Shown piece by piece: positions 53,447-61,636 of a stretch of DNA of 64,000 nt (its first letter is position 1; each line of letters begins with the position of its first letter). The notes under the pieces are model-generated. The model was not told where the DNA came from. It saw only the letters and a program-made list of their open reading frames with translations, and searched no databases. This DNA comes from Deltaproteobacteria bacterium (GTDB lineage Bacteria > Myxococcota_C > UBA6777), in assembly GCA_002731275.1 (NCBI GenBank), contig PCBK01000027.1:28536-92535 (forward strand), given 5' to 3'. The position numbers and the translations under genes were made by a program.

Positions 53447-54579
53447 TGCGTTCTAGACTCCAACGAATGTTCGATCATCCTCCCACTCCCAAAGAGATCG
53501 ATGAATTTATCCGAGACAACACCTTCCCCATCGTCGAAGGAACAAACGTCACGTTTGTCTATCGCGGTAACGTCGAAGCTGTCTATCTCAAACACTGGGT
53601 GTATGGGCTCTCTTCATCGCAGGCCTTCTCCCGTGTGTCAGGAACAGACCTGTGGATGACGACACTTGAGATCCCCAAAGGTTCTCGTGTTGAGTACAAG
53701 TTCGAGGTCGTCCATCATGGACATCGGACGTGGATCAGAGATCCTTTTAATCCACACATCGCGTACGATCCATTTGGTGGTAACAGTGTTTGTCAGGGCG
53801 CAGGGTACGAGACGCCTGACTGGGTGCTCAACGATCCCGAGGCCCGCGAAGGCACACTCCACGAGTTACAAATCGACAGTGAGGCGTTTGGTGACACGAG
53901 ACATTTTACGATGTATCACCCCGCGCGCTTTCGGACGAGACGGCGTTATCCTCTGCTTATCGTGCACGATGGAGGGGACTATCTCCACTATTCGAGCATG
54001 AAGACGGTTTTGGACAACCTGATCCACCGCAACGAAGTCGCGCCCATGCTCGTGGCCTTCACACATCCCAAAAAACGTCTCAATGAATATCCCGATAACC
54101 TGAGTCATTCGCGTTATATCGTCGAGGAGCTCTTGCCCTTTTTGGAGGGGCGCTATCGTCTCTATCCACAAGCTGCGAGACGCGGCTTGATGGGCGCGAG
54201 CTTTGGTGGTGTCGCGACACTCTCGACCGCGTGGCGTTATCCTGGTGTGTTTGGACGATTGTTGCTGCAGTCGGGCTCGTTCGCCTTTACTGATATTGGT
54301 GAACACCAGCGTGGGCCGGCGTTTGACCCTGTCGTCAAGTTCGTAAATGCCTTTCGTGAAGAGCCTGGTAAGCCGAGCGACAAGGTCTTTATGAGCTGTG
54401 GGATGTATGAGTCGTTGATCTATGAGAACCGTTCGATCTTTCCTCTGCTCCAGGATACGGGGATGGAGGTGATGTTTAGTGAAGATCGAGATGGTCACAA
54501 CTGGATGAATTGGCGCGATCGTTTGCGTGATGCGTTGACGTGGTTATTCCCTGGTCCCCTGTGGATGATCTACGAGTAA
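53446..54579 (+). CDS. Esterase (alpha/beta hydrolase, enterochelin-esterase-like) 1
   Basis: The ATG at 53446 overlaps the preceding stop. The 377-residue protein has an N-terminal sandwich-like domain (TNVTFVYRGNVEAVYLKHWVYG, TTLEIPKGSRVEYKFEV), as in glycogen-branching or enterochelin esterase proteins. The C-terminal esterase domain has RRGLMGASFGGVATL (Ser252) and DGHNWMNWRDR (His351). It should hydrolyse an ester or release a chain from a carrier or siderophore-like product. With the operon's ligases it may act on an ester-bound peptide. Confidence 0.85.
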   Translation: MRSRLQRMFDHPPTPKEIDEFIRDNTFPIVEGTNVTFVYRGNVEAVYLKHWVYGLSSSQAFSRVSGTDLWMTTLEIPKGSRVEYKFEVVHHGHRTWIRDPFNPHIAYDPFGGNSVCQGAGYETPDWVLNDPEAREGTLHELQIDSEAFGDTRHFTMYHPARFRTRRRYPLLIVHDGGDYLHYSSMKTVLDNLIHRNEVAPMLVAFTHPKKRLNEYPDNLSHSRYIVEELLPFLEGRYRLYPQAARRGLMGASFGGVATLSTAWRYPGVFGRLLLQSGSFAFTDIGEHQRGPAFDPVVKFVNAFREEPGKPSDKVFMSCGMYESLIYENRSIFPLLQDTGMEVMFSEDRDGHNWMNWRDRLRDALTWLFPGPLWMIYE

Positions 54580-54627
54580 GAAAAAGCTGGTATTTGAGGC
54601 ACCTCTTGTGAGGAAAGGACATCTGTC

Positions 54628-55911
54628 GTGAGTAAGAAAGTGACAAAACGTATTGGTCTGTCTCTTGGAGCAGACCTCTGTTGGCCCGCCTGTTACGAAG
54701 AGATCGTAAAGAGGCTCGACCTCAACCTCTCTTTGGGTTCCCAGACCATCGATTTTGCGGTGGAGCGGGTGACAGTCGAGCCCTTCAGTCTTCGTCAACC
54801 TTGTAAATACAGCGTCGTACTCGATCGACTGACCCACTGGTTCCACATGAGCCGCGAGTGGATCAAGAAGTCCATCATCATGGATGATCTGTATGTCCTC
54901 AACAACCCATGGGCGCTGCAGTCGATGGAAAAGCACACGAGCTACGCTGCCATGATGCACCTCGGCTTGCCTGTGCCCGAGACCTTCATGGTCCCACCCC
55001 ACAAATACCAGGATTACCAGGACCTCGAACCGACACTTCGTCGTTATGCCCGTCATTGGGATCTCTCAGAGGTTGGTGAGAAGCTCGACTATCCGCTCTT
55101 CATGAAGCCCTACGATGGTGGTGGTTGGGTCGGTGTCACGCGCATCAAGTCAGAGCAACAACTTCGCCACGTCCACGCACAGAGTGGTGAGCGGGTGATG
55201 CACCTTCAGCAGGCGATTGAACCGTTCGATTTGTTTGTCCGTGCGATCGGCGTTGGGCCACAAGTCAACCCCGTCAAATACGACCCCTCTGCGCCTCTTC
55301 ATGACCGTTACAAGATCGATTACTTCTTCCTCGATGATGATGAGTGGCTGCACCTGCACGATATGTTGTTGACCATCAACACTTATTTTGGTTGGGACTT
55401 CAACTCCTGTGAGACGCTGCGCAAAGATGGTGTCTTCCATCCTATCGATTTCGCGAACGCGTGCCCTGATTCACAGGTCACGTCACTTCACTATCACTTC
55501 CCGTGGTTGGTGAAGGCGCTGATTCGTTGGTCCTTGTTCTGTGCGGCGACAGATCGTCCAATGCAAAAGACGCTCGACTGGACTCCTTATGAAGAGGTCC
55601 GTAAGAAAGGACTGCCGCTCAAAGAGAGCGTCGCTGAGTACGGTAAGATTGCACGTGAGCGTCTTCAGACAGAGGAGTTTGTCGAGTTTTGTCAGACACA
55701 CCTGTCTCACCTCGATGAGGTCACCTATGAGTTCTTTGGGACGAATATGGCGAAGGAGATTGTCCGCAGCAAGGTCGCGAGTTTGTACCCTCGTCATGAG
55801 ATCAATATGTTTACCGAACATTTTTGGGGCCTCATTCAGTTTTGGCGTAAGACAGAGGCCGATCGTCTCGAACAAGTCGACACCTCTATTCCTGAAGGAG
55901 TGAGAGTATAA
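54628..55911 (+). CDS. ATP-grasp ligase 3 (divergent)
   Basis: The 427-residue product (GTG 54628) is less like the first two ligases but retains an ATP-grasp-type layout: DYPLFMKPYDGGGWVGVTRIKS, QQAIEPFDLFVRAIGVGPQVNPVKYD and CETLRKDGVFHPIDFANACPDS, with the acidic metal-site region near the end. The N-terminal half (LDRLTHWFHMSREWIKKS) has no obvious relation to the others. It lies between two esterase genes and overlaps the last one by one base. As in other clusters, several ATP-grasp enzymes may add different acids to one product. Confidence 0.72.
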   Translation: MSKKVTKRIGLSLGADLCWPACYEEIVKRLDLNLSLGSQTIDFAVERVTVEPFSLRQPCKYSVVLDRLTHWFHMSREWIKKSIIMDDLYVLNNPWALQSMEKHTSYAAMMHLGLPVPETFMVPPHKYQDYQDLEPTLRRYARHWDLSEVGEKLDYPLFMKPYDGGGWVGVTRIKSEQQLRHVHAQSGERVMHLQQAIEPFDLFVRAIGVGPQVNPVKYDPSAPLHDRYKIDYFFLDDDEWLHLHDMLLTINTYFGWDFNSCETLRKDGVFHPIDFANACPDSQVTSLHYHFPWLVKALIRWSLFCAATDRPMQKTLDWTPYEEVRKKGLPLKESVAEYGKIARERLQTEEFVEFCQTHLSHLDEVTYEFFGTNMAKEIVRSKVASLYPRHEINMFTEHFWGLIQFWRKTEADRLEQVDTSIPEGVRV

Positions 55912-56648
55912 TGTTCCCTTACAAAGCAAGTGAGCGGTGGTACAGTCATCGTCTTCGTCAAGAGGTCTCGTTGGCTCGGTATGGTCACTTTGGACAGCCT
56001 CTGTTGTTGTTTCCCACGGCTGGTGGGGATGCAGAGGAGTGTGAGCGATTTTTGATGATCAACGCGCTGCGTCCCTTGATCGACGCAGGTCGCCTGAAGG
56101 TCTACTCGACGGACAGTGTGGCGGGACAGGCCTGGATGAATCCGATGCTCTCTGGTGTACAGCGTGCGCGTATTCAGACGGTCTTCGATGAGTTTATTTG
56201 CGCTGAGATTGTGCCGGCGATCCGCACTGATTGTCATTCACTGGACATCGGTATTTTGACAGCGGGTGCGAGCCTCGGCGCGTTTAATGCGCTGGCGTCG
56301 TTGTGTCGACATCCTGAGATCTTTACGGGCGCTATCTCGATGAGCGGGACGTATGATTTTGAGCGATGGATGAAGGGACAGTGGAGCAACGATTTTTACT
56401 TTTCATCACCACTGCACTTTTTGCCCAACCTGTCTGGTCCACAATTAGATACATTGCGTGAGCGTTTTGTGTTGTTGACGTGTGGGTTGGGACGTTGGGA
56501 AGCACCTGAAGAGAGTCGTCGTGTTGCACATGTCTTGGGTAGCAAGGGGATTCCGCATCAGATGGACTTTTGGGGACCTGAGTGGGACCATGATTGGGTG
56601 ACATGGCGCAAGATGTTACCTGGGTATCTCGACCGCATCCTGCCCTGA
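55911..56648 (+). CDS. Alpha/beta hydrolase (esterase) 2
   Basis: The ATG at 55911 overlaps the ligase stop. The 245-residue hydrolase has a GxSxG elbow in ILTAGASLGAFNALASL (Ser121) and a C-terminal His227 (EWDHDWVTWRKML), with PLLLFPTAGGDAEEC forming the oxyanion region. It is shorter than esterase 1 and lacks the N-terminal domain. It is the last gene of the operon, followed by convergent genes 13 bases away. Confidence 0.85.
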   Translation: MFPYKASERWYSHRLRQEVSLARYGHFGQPLLLFPTAGGDAEECERFLMINALRPLIDAGRLKVYSTDSVAGQAWMNPMLSGVQRARIQTVFDEFICAEIVPAIRTDCHSLDIGILTAGASLGAFNALASLCRHPEIFTGAISMSGTYDFERWMKGQWSNDFYFSSPLHFLPNLSGPQLDTLRERFVLLTCGLGRWEAPEESRRVAHVLGSKGIPHQMDFWGPEWDHDWVTWRKMLPGYLDRILP

Positions 56649-56661
56649 TATTTGGTGGGGG

Positions 56662-57450
56662 TTAGGTCACTTTGATACGACGGATCATACGCCGAAAGAC
56701 CGAGGGGAGAAAGCGCTTAACCTGCACGCCGATGGTCTCACGTCCTCCAACAATCAGCTCCGGTGAACGTTTGCGAATGGCCTTGGCGATCTTCTTGGCA
56801 CAGGCTGATGCGGGCATTCCGCCTGCAAGAGCGTTATCCATCGTCGCGTGAGCGCTACCATCACCCCGCAACGCCTTCGTCGATATCTCCGTCTGAATGA
56901 AGCCTGGACACACCATCGTGATGTCGATATTATCTTGATAGACTTCTGCTTGCATCGACTCAAAGAACCCATGAAGGGCATGTTTGGACGCTGAATATGC
57001 TGAGCGAAGAGGTGTCCCAAATTTACCGACGAGGCTAGAGACGACGACAAAGTGTCCTGTTTTGCGTTCGAGCATATGAGGGAGAATGGCTTTTGTCAGA
57101 GAGACTGTCCCAAAGAAGTTGACCTCCATAATCTTGCGATCGATCGAGATGTCCGTGTCCTTCACGAGGGCACGTTGGCTGATGCCGCCGTTGTGTACGA
57201 CGATATCGATGTGACCTGCTTGTGCAAGAGCCTCTTTGACCTTCTCTTCGTGGGTGTCGGTCTCTGCGAGGTCGAGTGGGAGGACTATGTGGCGTGCAGG
57301 TTCATGACAGGTTGCCTTCACCTCTTCTAACTTTTCCTGTCGTCGGGCCGATAGAATGAGTCGAGCCCCTTGTTGACTGAGCTCACGTGCGAGGGCTTCG
57401 CCTATCCCAGACGAAGCACCTGTGATCCAAATGTGTTTGTCTTTCAGCAT
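56662..57450 (-). CDS. SDR-family short-chain dehydrogenase
   Basis: ATG 57450 with GGAAACAAG ahead gives 262 residues. The NAD(P)-binding TGASSGIG, HNGGIS (NNAG-like) and catalytic YSASKHALHGF (Tyr-x3-Lys) of the short-chain dehydrogenases are visible. A C-terminal basic tail (VKRFLPSVFRRMIRRIKVT) may bind membranes. It is the end of a minus-strand run that begins with riboflavin synthase. The substrate is unknown; a lipid or steroid-like alcohol is common for this group. Confidence 0.87.
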   Translation of the reverse strand: MLKDKHIWITGASSGIGEALARELSQQGARLILSARRQEKLEEVKATCHEPARHIVLPLDLAETDTHEEKVKEALAQAGHIDIVVHNGGISQRALVKDTDISIDRKIMEVNFFGTVSLTKAILPHMLERKTGHFVVVSSLVGKFGTPLRSAYSASKHALHGFFESMQAEVYQDNIDITMVCPGFIQTEISTKALRGDGSAHATMDNALAGGMPASACAKKIAKAIRKRSPELIVGGRETIGVQVKRFLPSVFRRMIRRIKVT

Positions 57451-57485
57451 CTTGTTTCCATCCAACGACCTCACTTGGGGTCATG

Positions 57486-58487
57486 TTATACGAGTTTGAC
57501 GATCATTTTTCCTGTGTTTGTGCCATCAAACAATCCTAAGAACGCATCAGCAGCTTGTTCGATACCTTCGACGATGGTCTCTTCGACGTGAAGTTTTCCA
57601 TCTTTGAGCCATCCACCGACATCGCGTGTGAAGTCCTTCATCAGGTGGTGATGGTCAAACGAGATGAAGCCTTGCATTTTGATACGTTTGGGGATCAAAG
57701 CTGCGATGGTGCTAGGACCAGGTGTTGGTTCTGTCGCGTTGTATTGGGAGATCATGCCACAGACGGGGATACGACCAAAGTTGTTCATCTGCAACAAAAC
57801 CGCTTCGAGCATGGGGCCACCGACGTTCTCGAAGTAAACATCGATCCCTTTGGGGCAGACCTTCTTGATCTGCTCGTGTAGATTGCCCTCTTTGTAATTG
57901 AACGCCGCGTCAAAGCCGAGTGTCTCCTTCAAAAAGGTGATTTTCTTTTCTGAGCCAGCGCTTCCTGCGACATAGCATCCTTTGAGTTTGGCAAATTGTC
58001 CGACGAGTGAGCCGACTGCACCGGCTGCACCTGAGACGAAGACCTGTTCGCCTTCTTTTAACTCGCCGACCTCAAACAATCCAGCGTACGCAGTGATGCC
58101 GGGCATCCCTAGTACGCCGAGGTGTGCGGACAGAGGCGCGATGGATGGATCGACTTTTCGCAAGCCCTTTCCATCGGAGAGAAAGTACTCACGCCAGCCT
58201 TGCATGTTGAACACAAAATCCCCGACATCGAAGCCTTCGAGATTGGACTCGATGACTTCGCCAACGGCACCTCCTTCGAGGACTTGACCGACCTGAAAGG
58301 GAGGGATGTATGATTTGGCGTCTCTCATTCGACCGCGCATGTAGGGGTCCACACTCATGTAGTGGTTCTTGATGAGCAGTTGTCCTTCAGAGGGGCTTGG
58401 GACATCGACTTCAACAAGTGTAAAGTTGTCTTTTGTGGGGCGTCCAGTTGGACGGGAGGCAAGGTGGATCTCTTTTGATTGGGGCAT
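57486..58487 (-). CDS. CurA-like NADPH-dependent double-bond reductase (MDR)
   Basis: The 333-residue medium-chain reductase begins MPQSKEIHLASRPTG and has VPSPSEGQLLIKNHYMSVDPYMRGRM, the pattern of the CurA/leukotriene B4 dehydrogenase group. It has no zinc ligands and carries EGEQVFVSGAAGAVGSLVGQFAKL as the nucleotide-binding loop. The family reduces activated carbon-carbon double bonds (enals, curcumin). It is separated from the SDR gene by 35 bases and from riboflavin synthase by 47, so an operon is plausible. Confidence 0.9.
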   Translation of the reverse strand: MPQSKEIHLASRPTGRPTKDNFTLVEVDVPSPSEGQLLIKNHYMSVDPYMRGRMRDAKSYIPPFQVGQVLEGGAVGEVIESNLEGFDVGDFVFNMQGWREYFLSDGKGLRKVDPSIAPLSAHLGVLGMPGITAYAGLFEVGELKEGEQVFVSGAAGAVGSLVGQFAKLKGCYVAGSAGSEKKITFLKETLGFDAAFNYKEGNLHEQIKKVCPKGIDVYFENVGGPMLEAVLLQMNNFGRIPVCGMISQYNATEPTPGPSTIAALIPKRIKMQGFISFDHHHLMKDFTRDVGGWLKDGKLHVEETIVEGIEQAADAFLGLFDGTNTGKMIVKLV

Positions 58488-58534
58488 GTTGGGGCTCCGT
58501 GTGTATGTTATCGGGGGAAACGTTTCAGGCCGTT

Positions 58535-59194
58535 CTATTTGTTTTGTAGGATGTGTGCGAGTTGGTCCTTGAGGAGTGCGTTGAGACGGTCTTCAAGGAT
58601 ATGTTCGACAGTATCGACGATTGCTTGTGTCTTGGAGTCGATCTCGATGTTTACAAATTCGCCGACACCTTTATGTCCAAAGGTCGTGCGCTTGAGGGTC
58701 TCAGGGATCAACCACACGTTGAATTGTGCCTTCTCTTTGTCGACGTCTACGATGGTAAGGCTCGCACCGTCGAGCGCGACAAAGCCCTTGGGAAAGATAT
58801 ATGGCATATCTTCAGGGCGTGCCTGGAACGTCACGACGTGGTTGTTCTCCGTAGTCTTGACATCGACGATCTCAACGGCGTGTTTGACGTGCCCTGAGAC
58901 GATGTGGCCACCTATCTCATCACCCATCTTCATCGAACGCTCGACATTGACGTACGTCCCAAGTTTACATTGTCCGAGGGTCGTCTTTTGAAGGGTCTCT
59001 TGCATCGCATCAAAGAAGGCCTCTTCTCCTTCGAGACGAGTGACCGTGAGGCAGACACCATCAACAGCGACGCTCGCCCCGAGTTGAAGACCTTCTCCGA
59101 GGACAGGGAGCATGGGAAGACCGATCGTATACAGCCCTGGATGGGTCTCCAAGGTGCTGATGGGGAGGTGGGCCTGGACAATTCCTGTGAACAT
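58535..59194 (-). CDS. ribE: Riboflavin synthase alpha subunit
   Basis: ATG 59194 with AGGAG upstream gives 219 residues and the hallmark N-terminus MFTGIVQ. Two internally repeated beta-barrels are seen: LGASVAVDGVCLTVTRLEGE and KGFVALDGASLTIVDVD, with GGHIVSGHVKHAV between them. It converts two lumazine molecules into riboflavin and the pyrimidine precursor. The other riboflavin genes (ribA, ribB, ribD, ribH) are not in the window, so this copy is separate from a complete riboflavin operon. No FMN riboswitch was recognised upstream. Confidence 0.9.
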   Translation of the reverse strand: MFTGIVQAHLPISTLETHPGLYTIGLPMLPVLGEGLQLGASVAVDGVCLTVTRLEGEEAFFDAMQETLQKTTLGQCKLGTYVNVERSMKMGDEIGGHIVSGHVKHAVEIVDVKTTENNHVVTFQARPEDMPYIFPKGFVALDGASLTIVDVDKEKAQFNVWLIPETLKRTTFGHKGVGEFVNIEIDSKTQAIVDTVEHILEDRLNALLKDQLAHILQNK

Positions 59195-59234
59195 ATCGAA
59201 ACTCCTGTCTATCTGCTTTGTAAGGTGAACAATA

Positions 59235-60422
59235 TTATGGTTGAATACGCCATTGTTGATGTTTATTTTCTTTGCATGAGAAGAGCGCGAGGTGGCCTTC
59301 GTATCGTCCTTTTTTGATGTGCCCGAGACATTTTCGTCCAAACGCTTTTGAGCGAAATTGCATATATGTACGGATTTGTTTCACGCTCCATTGTTGCCAT
59401 GAGTTTCTCGCTTTGCAACGTCTGGCTTTGAGCATGAAGTAGCCTCCTCGTCGCCAGAGAGACAGACATCTTCGGCCATCTGTGAGCATGACATATCCCG
59501 AACGTCTCAGTGGGCGAAGTCGCCATGTTCGCTTGGTGTTTTTTGGGCAGGGAGCGAGCTGGACGTAGCCGCGCATGGAGTGTTTGAGGACCGTCACACA
59601 GACACGTTTTCCTGTATGTGCGTTGATCATCTGTCCTTTTCCTGCGAGCATACCTTTGAGCGCGCTGCCGAGTTTTTTGGTCGGCCATGCACGTGTGTCG
59701 TTGGTTGGTGTGGCAGTCGCGTACCCAAAGTTTTGTGTGAGCATGAAGAAAGGGAAGTTGTTTTTGCGATAGAAGGTCGCGCCTACGCCGAGATAGTCAA
59801 ATTCACCACGTAGGAGATTGCTTCGATGTCCTGGTGAACCCATCCATCCGATGATCGCAGCGCGTGCGAGTTGAAGGTAGGTGCGGCGAGGGAGTGGTTT
59901 ACGTTGTGCGTCCAAAAAACGTCCCTTGTCGACGATGACACTCGTACCAGATGTGTACTGGATGCCAAAATCTGTGCGAATGTTTTCGCCACCTGGTCGC
60001 AGTCCCTTTGGTTTGAGTCGCAAGATCCTCATCGTGAAGGTCTTCTTTTCAGCGATGGGGCTCGTGTGGCTAAAGAACTTCAGACGCACCATATCGTCGC
60101 TGTGTTCTTTGGCTGCGCGTTCAAGGGCCGGGTGGTATTTGAGTGGTTTTTGGGCGAACTTCTTACGGATGCGGTTGGTCTCATAGAAGATCGCGGCCTG
60201 AAGCAGTGGATAGTCGATCTTCGCGAAATGGATTGGGGTGTTCACGTCCGTCCTTTTGGCGAAGGACTTGTCATCGTGCTTGTTGTAGTCCGAGGCATCC
60301 CAGGCGTGTGCGTGTGAAGAGAAGATAACCATCCCCCACGACAACACTACCATCAAAAAGGTGAACATTTTTGTCTTACTTGTCAGTCTCTTGTCGCGAA
60401 CAAAAAGGAAACCACACACCAT
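59235..60422 (-). CDS. Secreted CAP/SCP-domain protein with ricin-like lectin tail
   Basis: ATG 60422 has AGGAGTGG upstream and gives 395 residues; a second ATG at 60368 is possible. A signal peptide ends near SSHAHA. The central CAP (SCP/PR-1) domain shows ALERAAKEHSDDMVRLKFFSH, PGGENI and GWMGSPGHRSNLL, which contain the family's His and Glu. The last 140 residues carry repeated Cys and Trp/Gln elements (CLSLWRRGG, SWQQWSVK, HQQWRIQP), like a ricin-B-type Q-x-W lectin. It should be secreted and may bind sugar polymers. It lies upstream of ribE on the same strand. Confidence 0.85.
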   Translation of the reverse strand: MVCGFLFVRDKRLTSKTKMFTFLMVVLSWGMVIFSSHAHAWDASDYNKHDDKSFAKRTDVNTPIHFAKIDYPLLQAAIFYETNRIRKKFAQKPLKYHPALERAAKEHSDDMVRLKFFSHTSPIAEKKTFTMRILRLKPKGLRPGGENIRTDFGIQYTSGTSVIVDKGRFLDAQRKPLPRRTYLQLARAAIIGWMGSPGHRSNLLRGEFDYLGVGATFYRKNNFPFFMLTQNFGYATATPTNDTRAWPTKKLGSALKGMLAGKGQMINAHTGKRVCVTVLKHSMRGYVQLAPCPKNTKRTWRLRPLRRSGYVMLTDGRRCLSLWRRGGYFMLKARRCKARNSWQQWSVKQIRTYMQFRSKAFGRKCLGHIKKGRYEGHLALFSCKENKHQQWRIQP

Positions 60423-60440
60423 CCACTCCTGTCGTGCTTG

Positions 60441-60488
60441 TGGATTGGCCTCAAGCCAATGCAAAGAAAACGCCTCCTCATGAAGGCG
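60441..60488 (-). terminator. Rho-independent terminator candidate after the peroxiredoxin gene
   Basis: On the minus strand CGCCT (60488-60484) pairs with AGGCG (60475-60471) around an 8-base loop, and the 3' side runs into TTTTCTTT. It lies 148 bases beyond the peroxiredoxin stop. A second perfect hairpin (ATTGGC 60444-60449 with GCCAAT 60455-60460) lies next, just ahead of the ribosome-binding site of the CAP gene. Confidence 0.6.
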
Positions 60489-60635
60489 AGAAAAGTGTAG
60501 TGGTTTGGAGGCGACAAGGCAAGCGTCAACGATAAGACTGGCGTGTCATTTGGAAAAAATCTTCCCTGTTTTGCATTGAGAGTGGGGGATTTTTGGGGAC
60601 GGTGGGGGAGGGGAGGTCTGTTTGTGGTTGGTGAT

Positions 60636-61301
60636 TCAGACTTGTTTTTTCGAGAAGTACCAGTCTGTGACGTCGTAGTCTTCGTTCATTCTTTGGGCGG
60701 CTTGCTCAGTGGTTTTGGGTGGTGGGACGATCACTTTGTCACCAGGTCTCCAGTCAGCGGGGCACGCGACAGCGTGTTTGTCTGCGGTCTGGAGGGCATC
60801 GACGACGCGTAAGATTTCATCGAAGTTCCGTCCCACGTTGAGTGGGTAGAGGAGCATTGTGCGAAGTTTGCGCTCTGGGTCGATAAAGAAGACTGCTCTA
60901 ATAGGCTCCGTATCCGCACTTGGTTCGTGAATCATACCAAAGAGTTTGGAGACCTTCATGTCGAGGTCTGCGATGATCGGGAAGTTGATGTCCACATCGA
61001 AGTTTTGTTTAATGTTACGAACCCAGGCGATGTGGCTGTAGATACTGTCGACGGAGTTACCGAGCAGTTTAACATTTCGTTTCTCCAACTCGTCGGCGAT
61101 ACCAGCAAATGCCATAAACTCTGTGGTACATACTGGCGTAAAGTCTGCCGGGTGAGAGAACAAGATGACCCACTGATCACCTGCCCATTCGGAGAGCTTG
61201 ATTGTCCCGTGTGTTGTCTTTGCCTCGAAATCTGGGACGGGACCACCCAATTGCAACATTGCTTGACCTGCGTTTTCCTGCTCATTCATGTGTTCGCTCA
61301 T
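60636..61301 (-). CDS. Peroxiredoxin (Prx6-like)
   Basis: The 221-residue peroxiredoxin has the peroxidatic motif HPADFTPVCTTEF (Cys58) and the Prx6-type body (LLGNSVDSIYSHIAWVRNI, PIIADLDMKVSKLFGMIHEP). A second cysteine in AVACPADWRPGD (Cys180) could be a resolving residue, as in archaeal two-Cys Prx6 proteins. It should reduce peroxides, with an unknown electron donor. It is preceded by 335 gene-free bases holding an unusual repeat. Confidence 0.93.
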   Translation of the reverse strand: MSEHMNEQENAGQAMLQLGGPVPDFEAKTTHGTIKLSEWAGDQWVILFSHPADFTPVCTTEFMAFAGIADELEKRNVKLLGNSVDSIYSHIAWVRNIKQNFDVDINFPIIADLDMKVSKLFGMIHEPSADTEPIRAVFFIDPERKLRTMLLYPLNVGRNFDEILRVVDALQTADKHAVACPADWRPGDKVIVPPPKTTEQAAQRMNEDYDVTDWYFSKKQV

Positions 61302-61636
61302 CTTTTTTCTCCTTTATAAGGTTCGGGCTGTCTCTTGCCCGGTGTTCAAACAACTTTCACCCCCTCCTATAGCAATCGACAAGCCAACTTTTGCATTCTC
61401 TTTTTATGCAATGAAAAAGGTGGGTTGTGGGCGGTTGACTGGTCTCATCATCGTGTTGAGACGATATGACGTACTGCGTTGGTACGATATGTCGATTGTG
61501 AGACGATATATCGTACTTCTTGCTTGCTTCGTGTCATGATGGAGCATTTTTGATGTTTGCGTGTTGAGGAAAAGTCAATGTTGGCAAAAGAATGTCACGT
61601 TCAAGTGAGTTTTTCTCATCTGGAGGCTTAGGGGGT
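61302..61636. other. 335-base intergenic region upstream of the peroxiredoxin gene
   Basis: No gene is supported. The region holds the peroxiredoxin ribosome-binding site (GGAG-like AGGAGAAAA just ahead of the start), a promoter for the minus-strand gene and the repeated element at 61458-61516. It is also the 3' flank of the MopE-like gene. Confidence 0.5.
61458..61516. repeat. Two 17-bp repeats and a related inverted copy, possible operator
   Basis: GAGACGATATGACGTAC (61458-61474) and GAGACGATATATCGTAC (61500-61516) match at 15 of 17 bases, and a third element TACGATATGTCGA (61483-61495) sits between. The ACGATAT cores are 23 and 19 bases apart, about two helical turns. It is 157-215 bases upstream of the peroxiredoxin start, so a regulator-binding array is likely. 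Confidence 0.55.

Noticed and set aside
61288..61539. Small plus-strand frame upstream of the peroxiredoxin gene
   Set aside because: It has no ribosome-binding site or family character, and its repeated R-Y-D words simply reflect the DNA repeats at 61458-61516.
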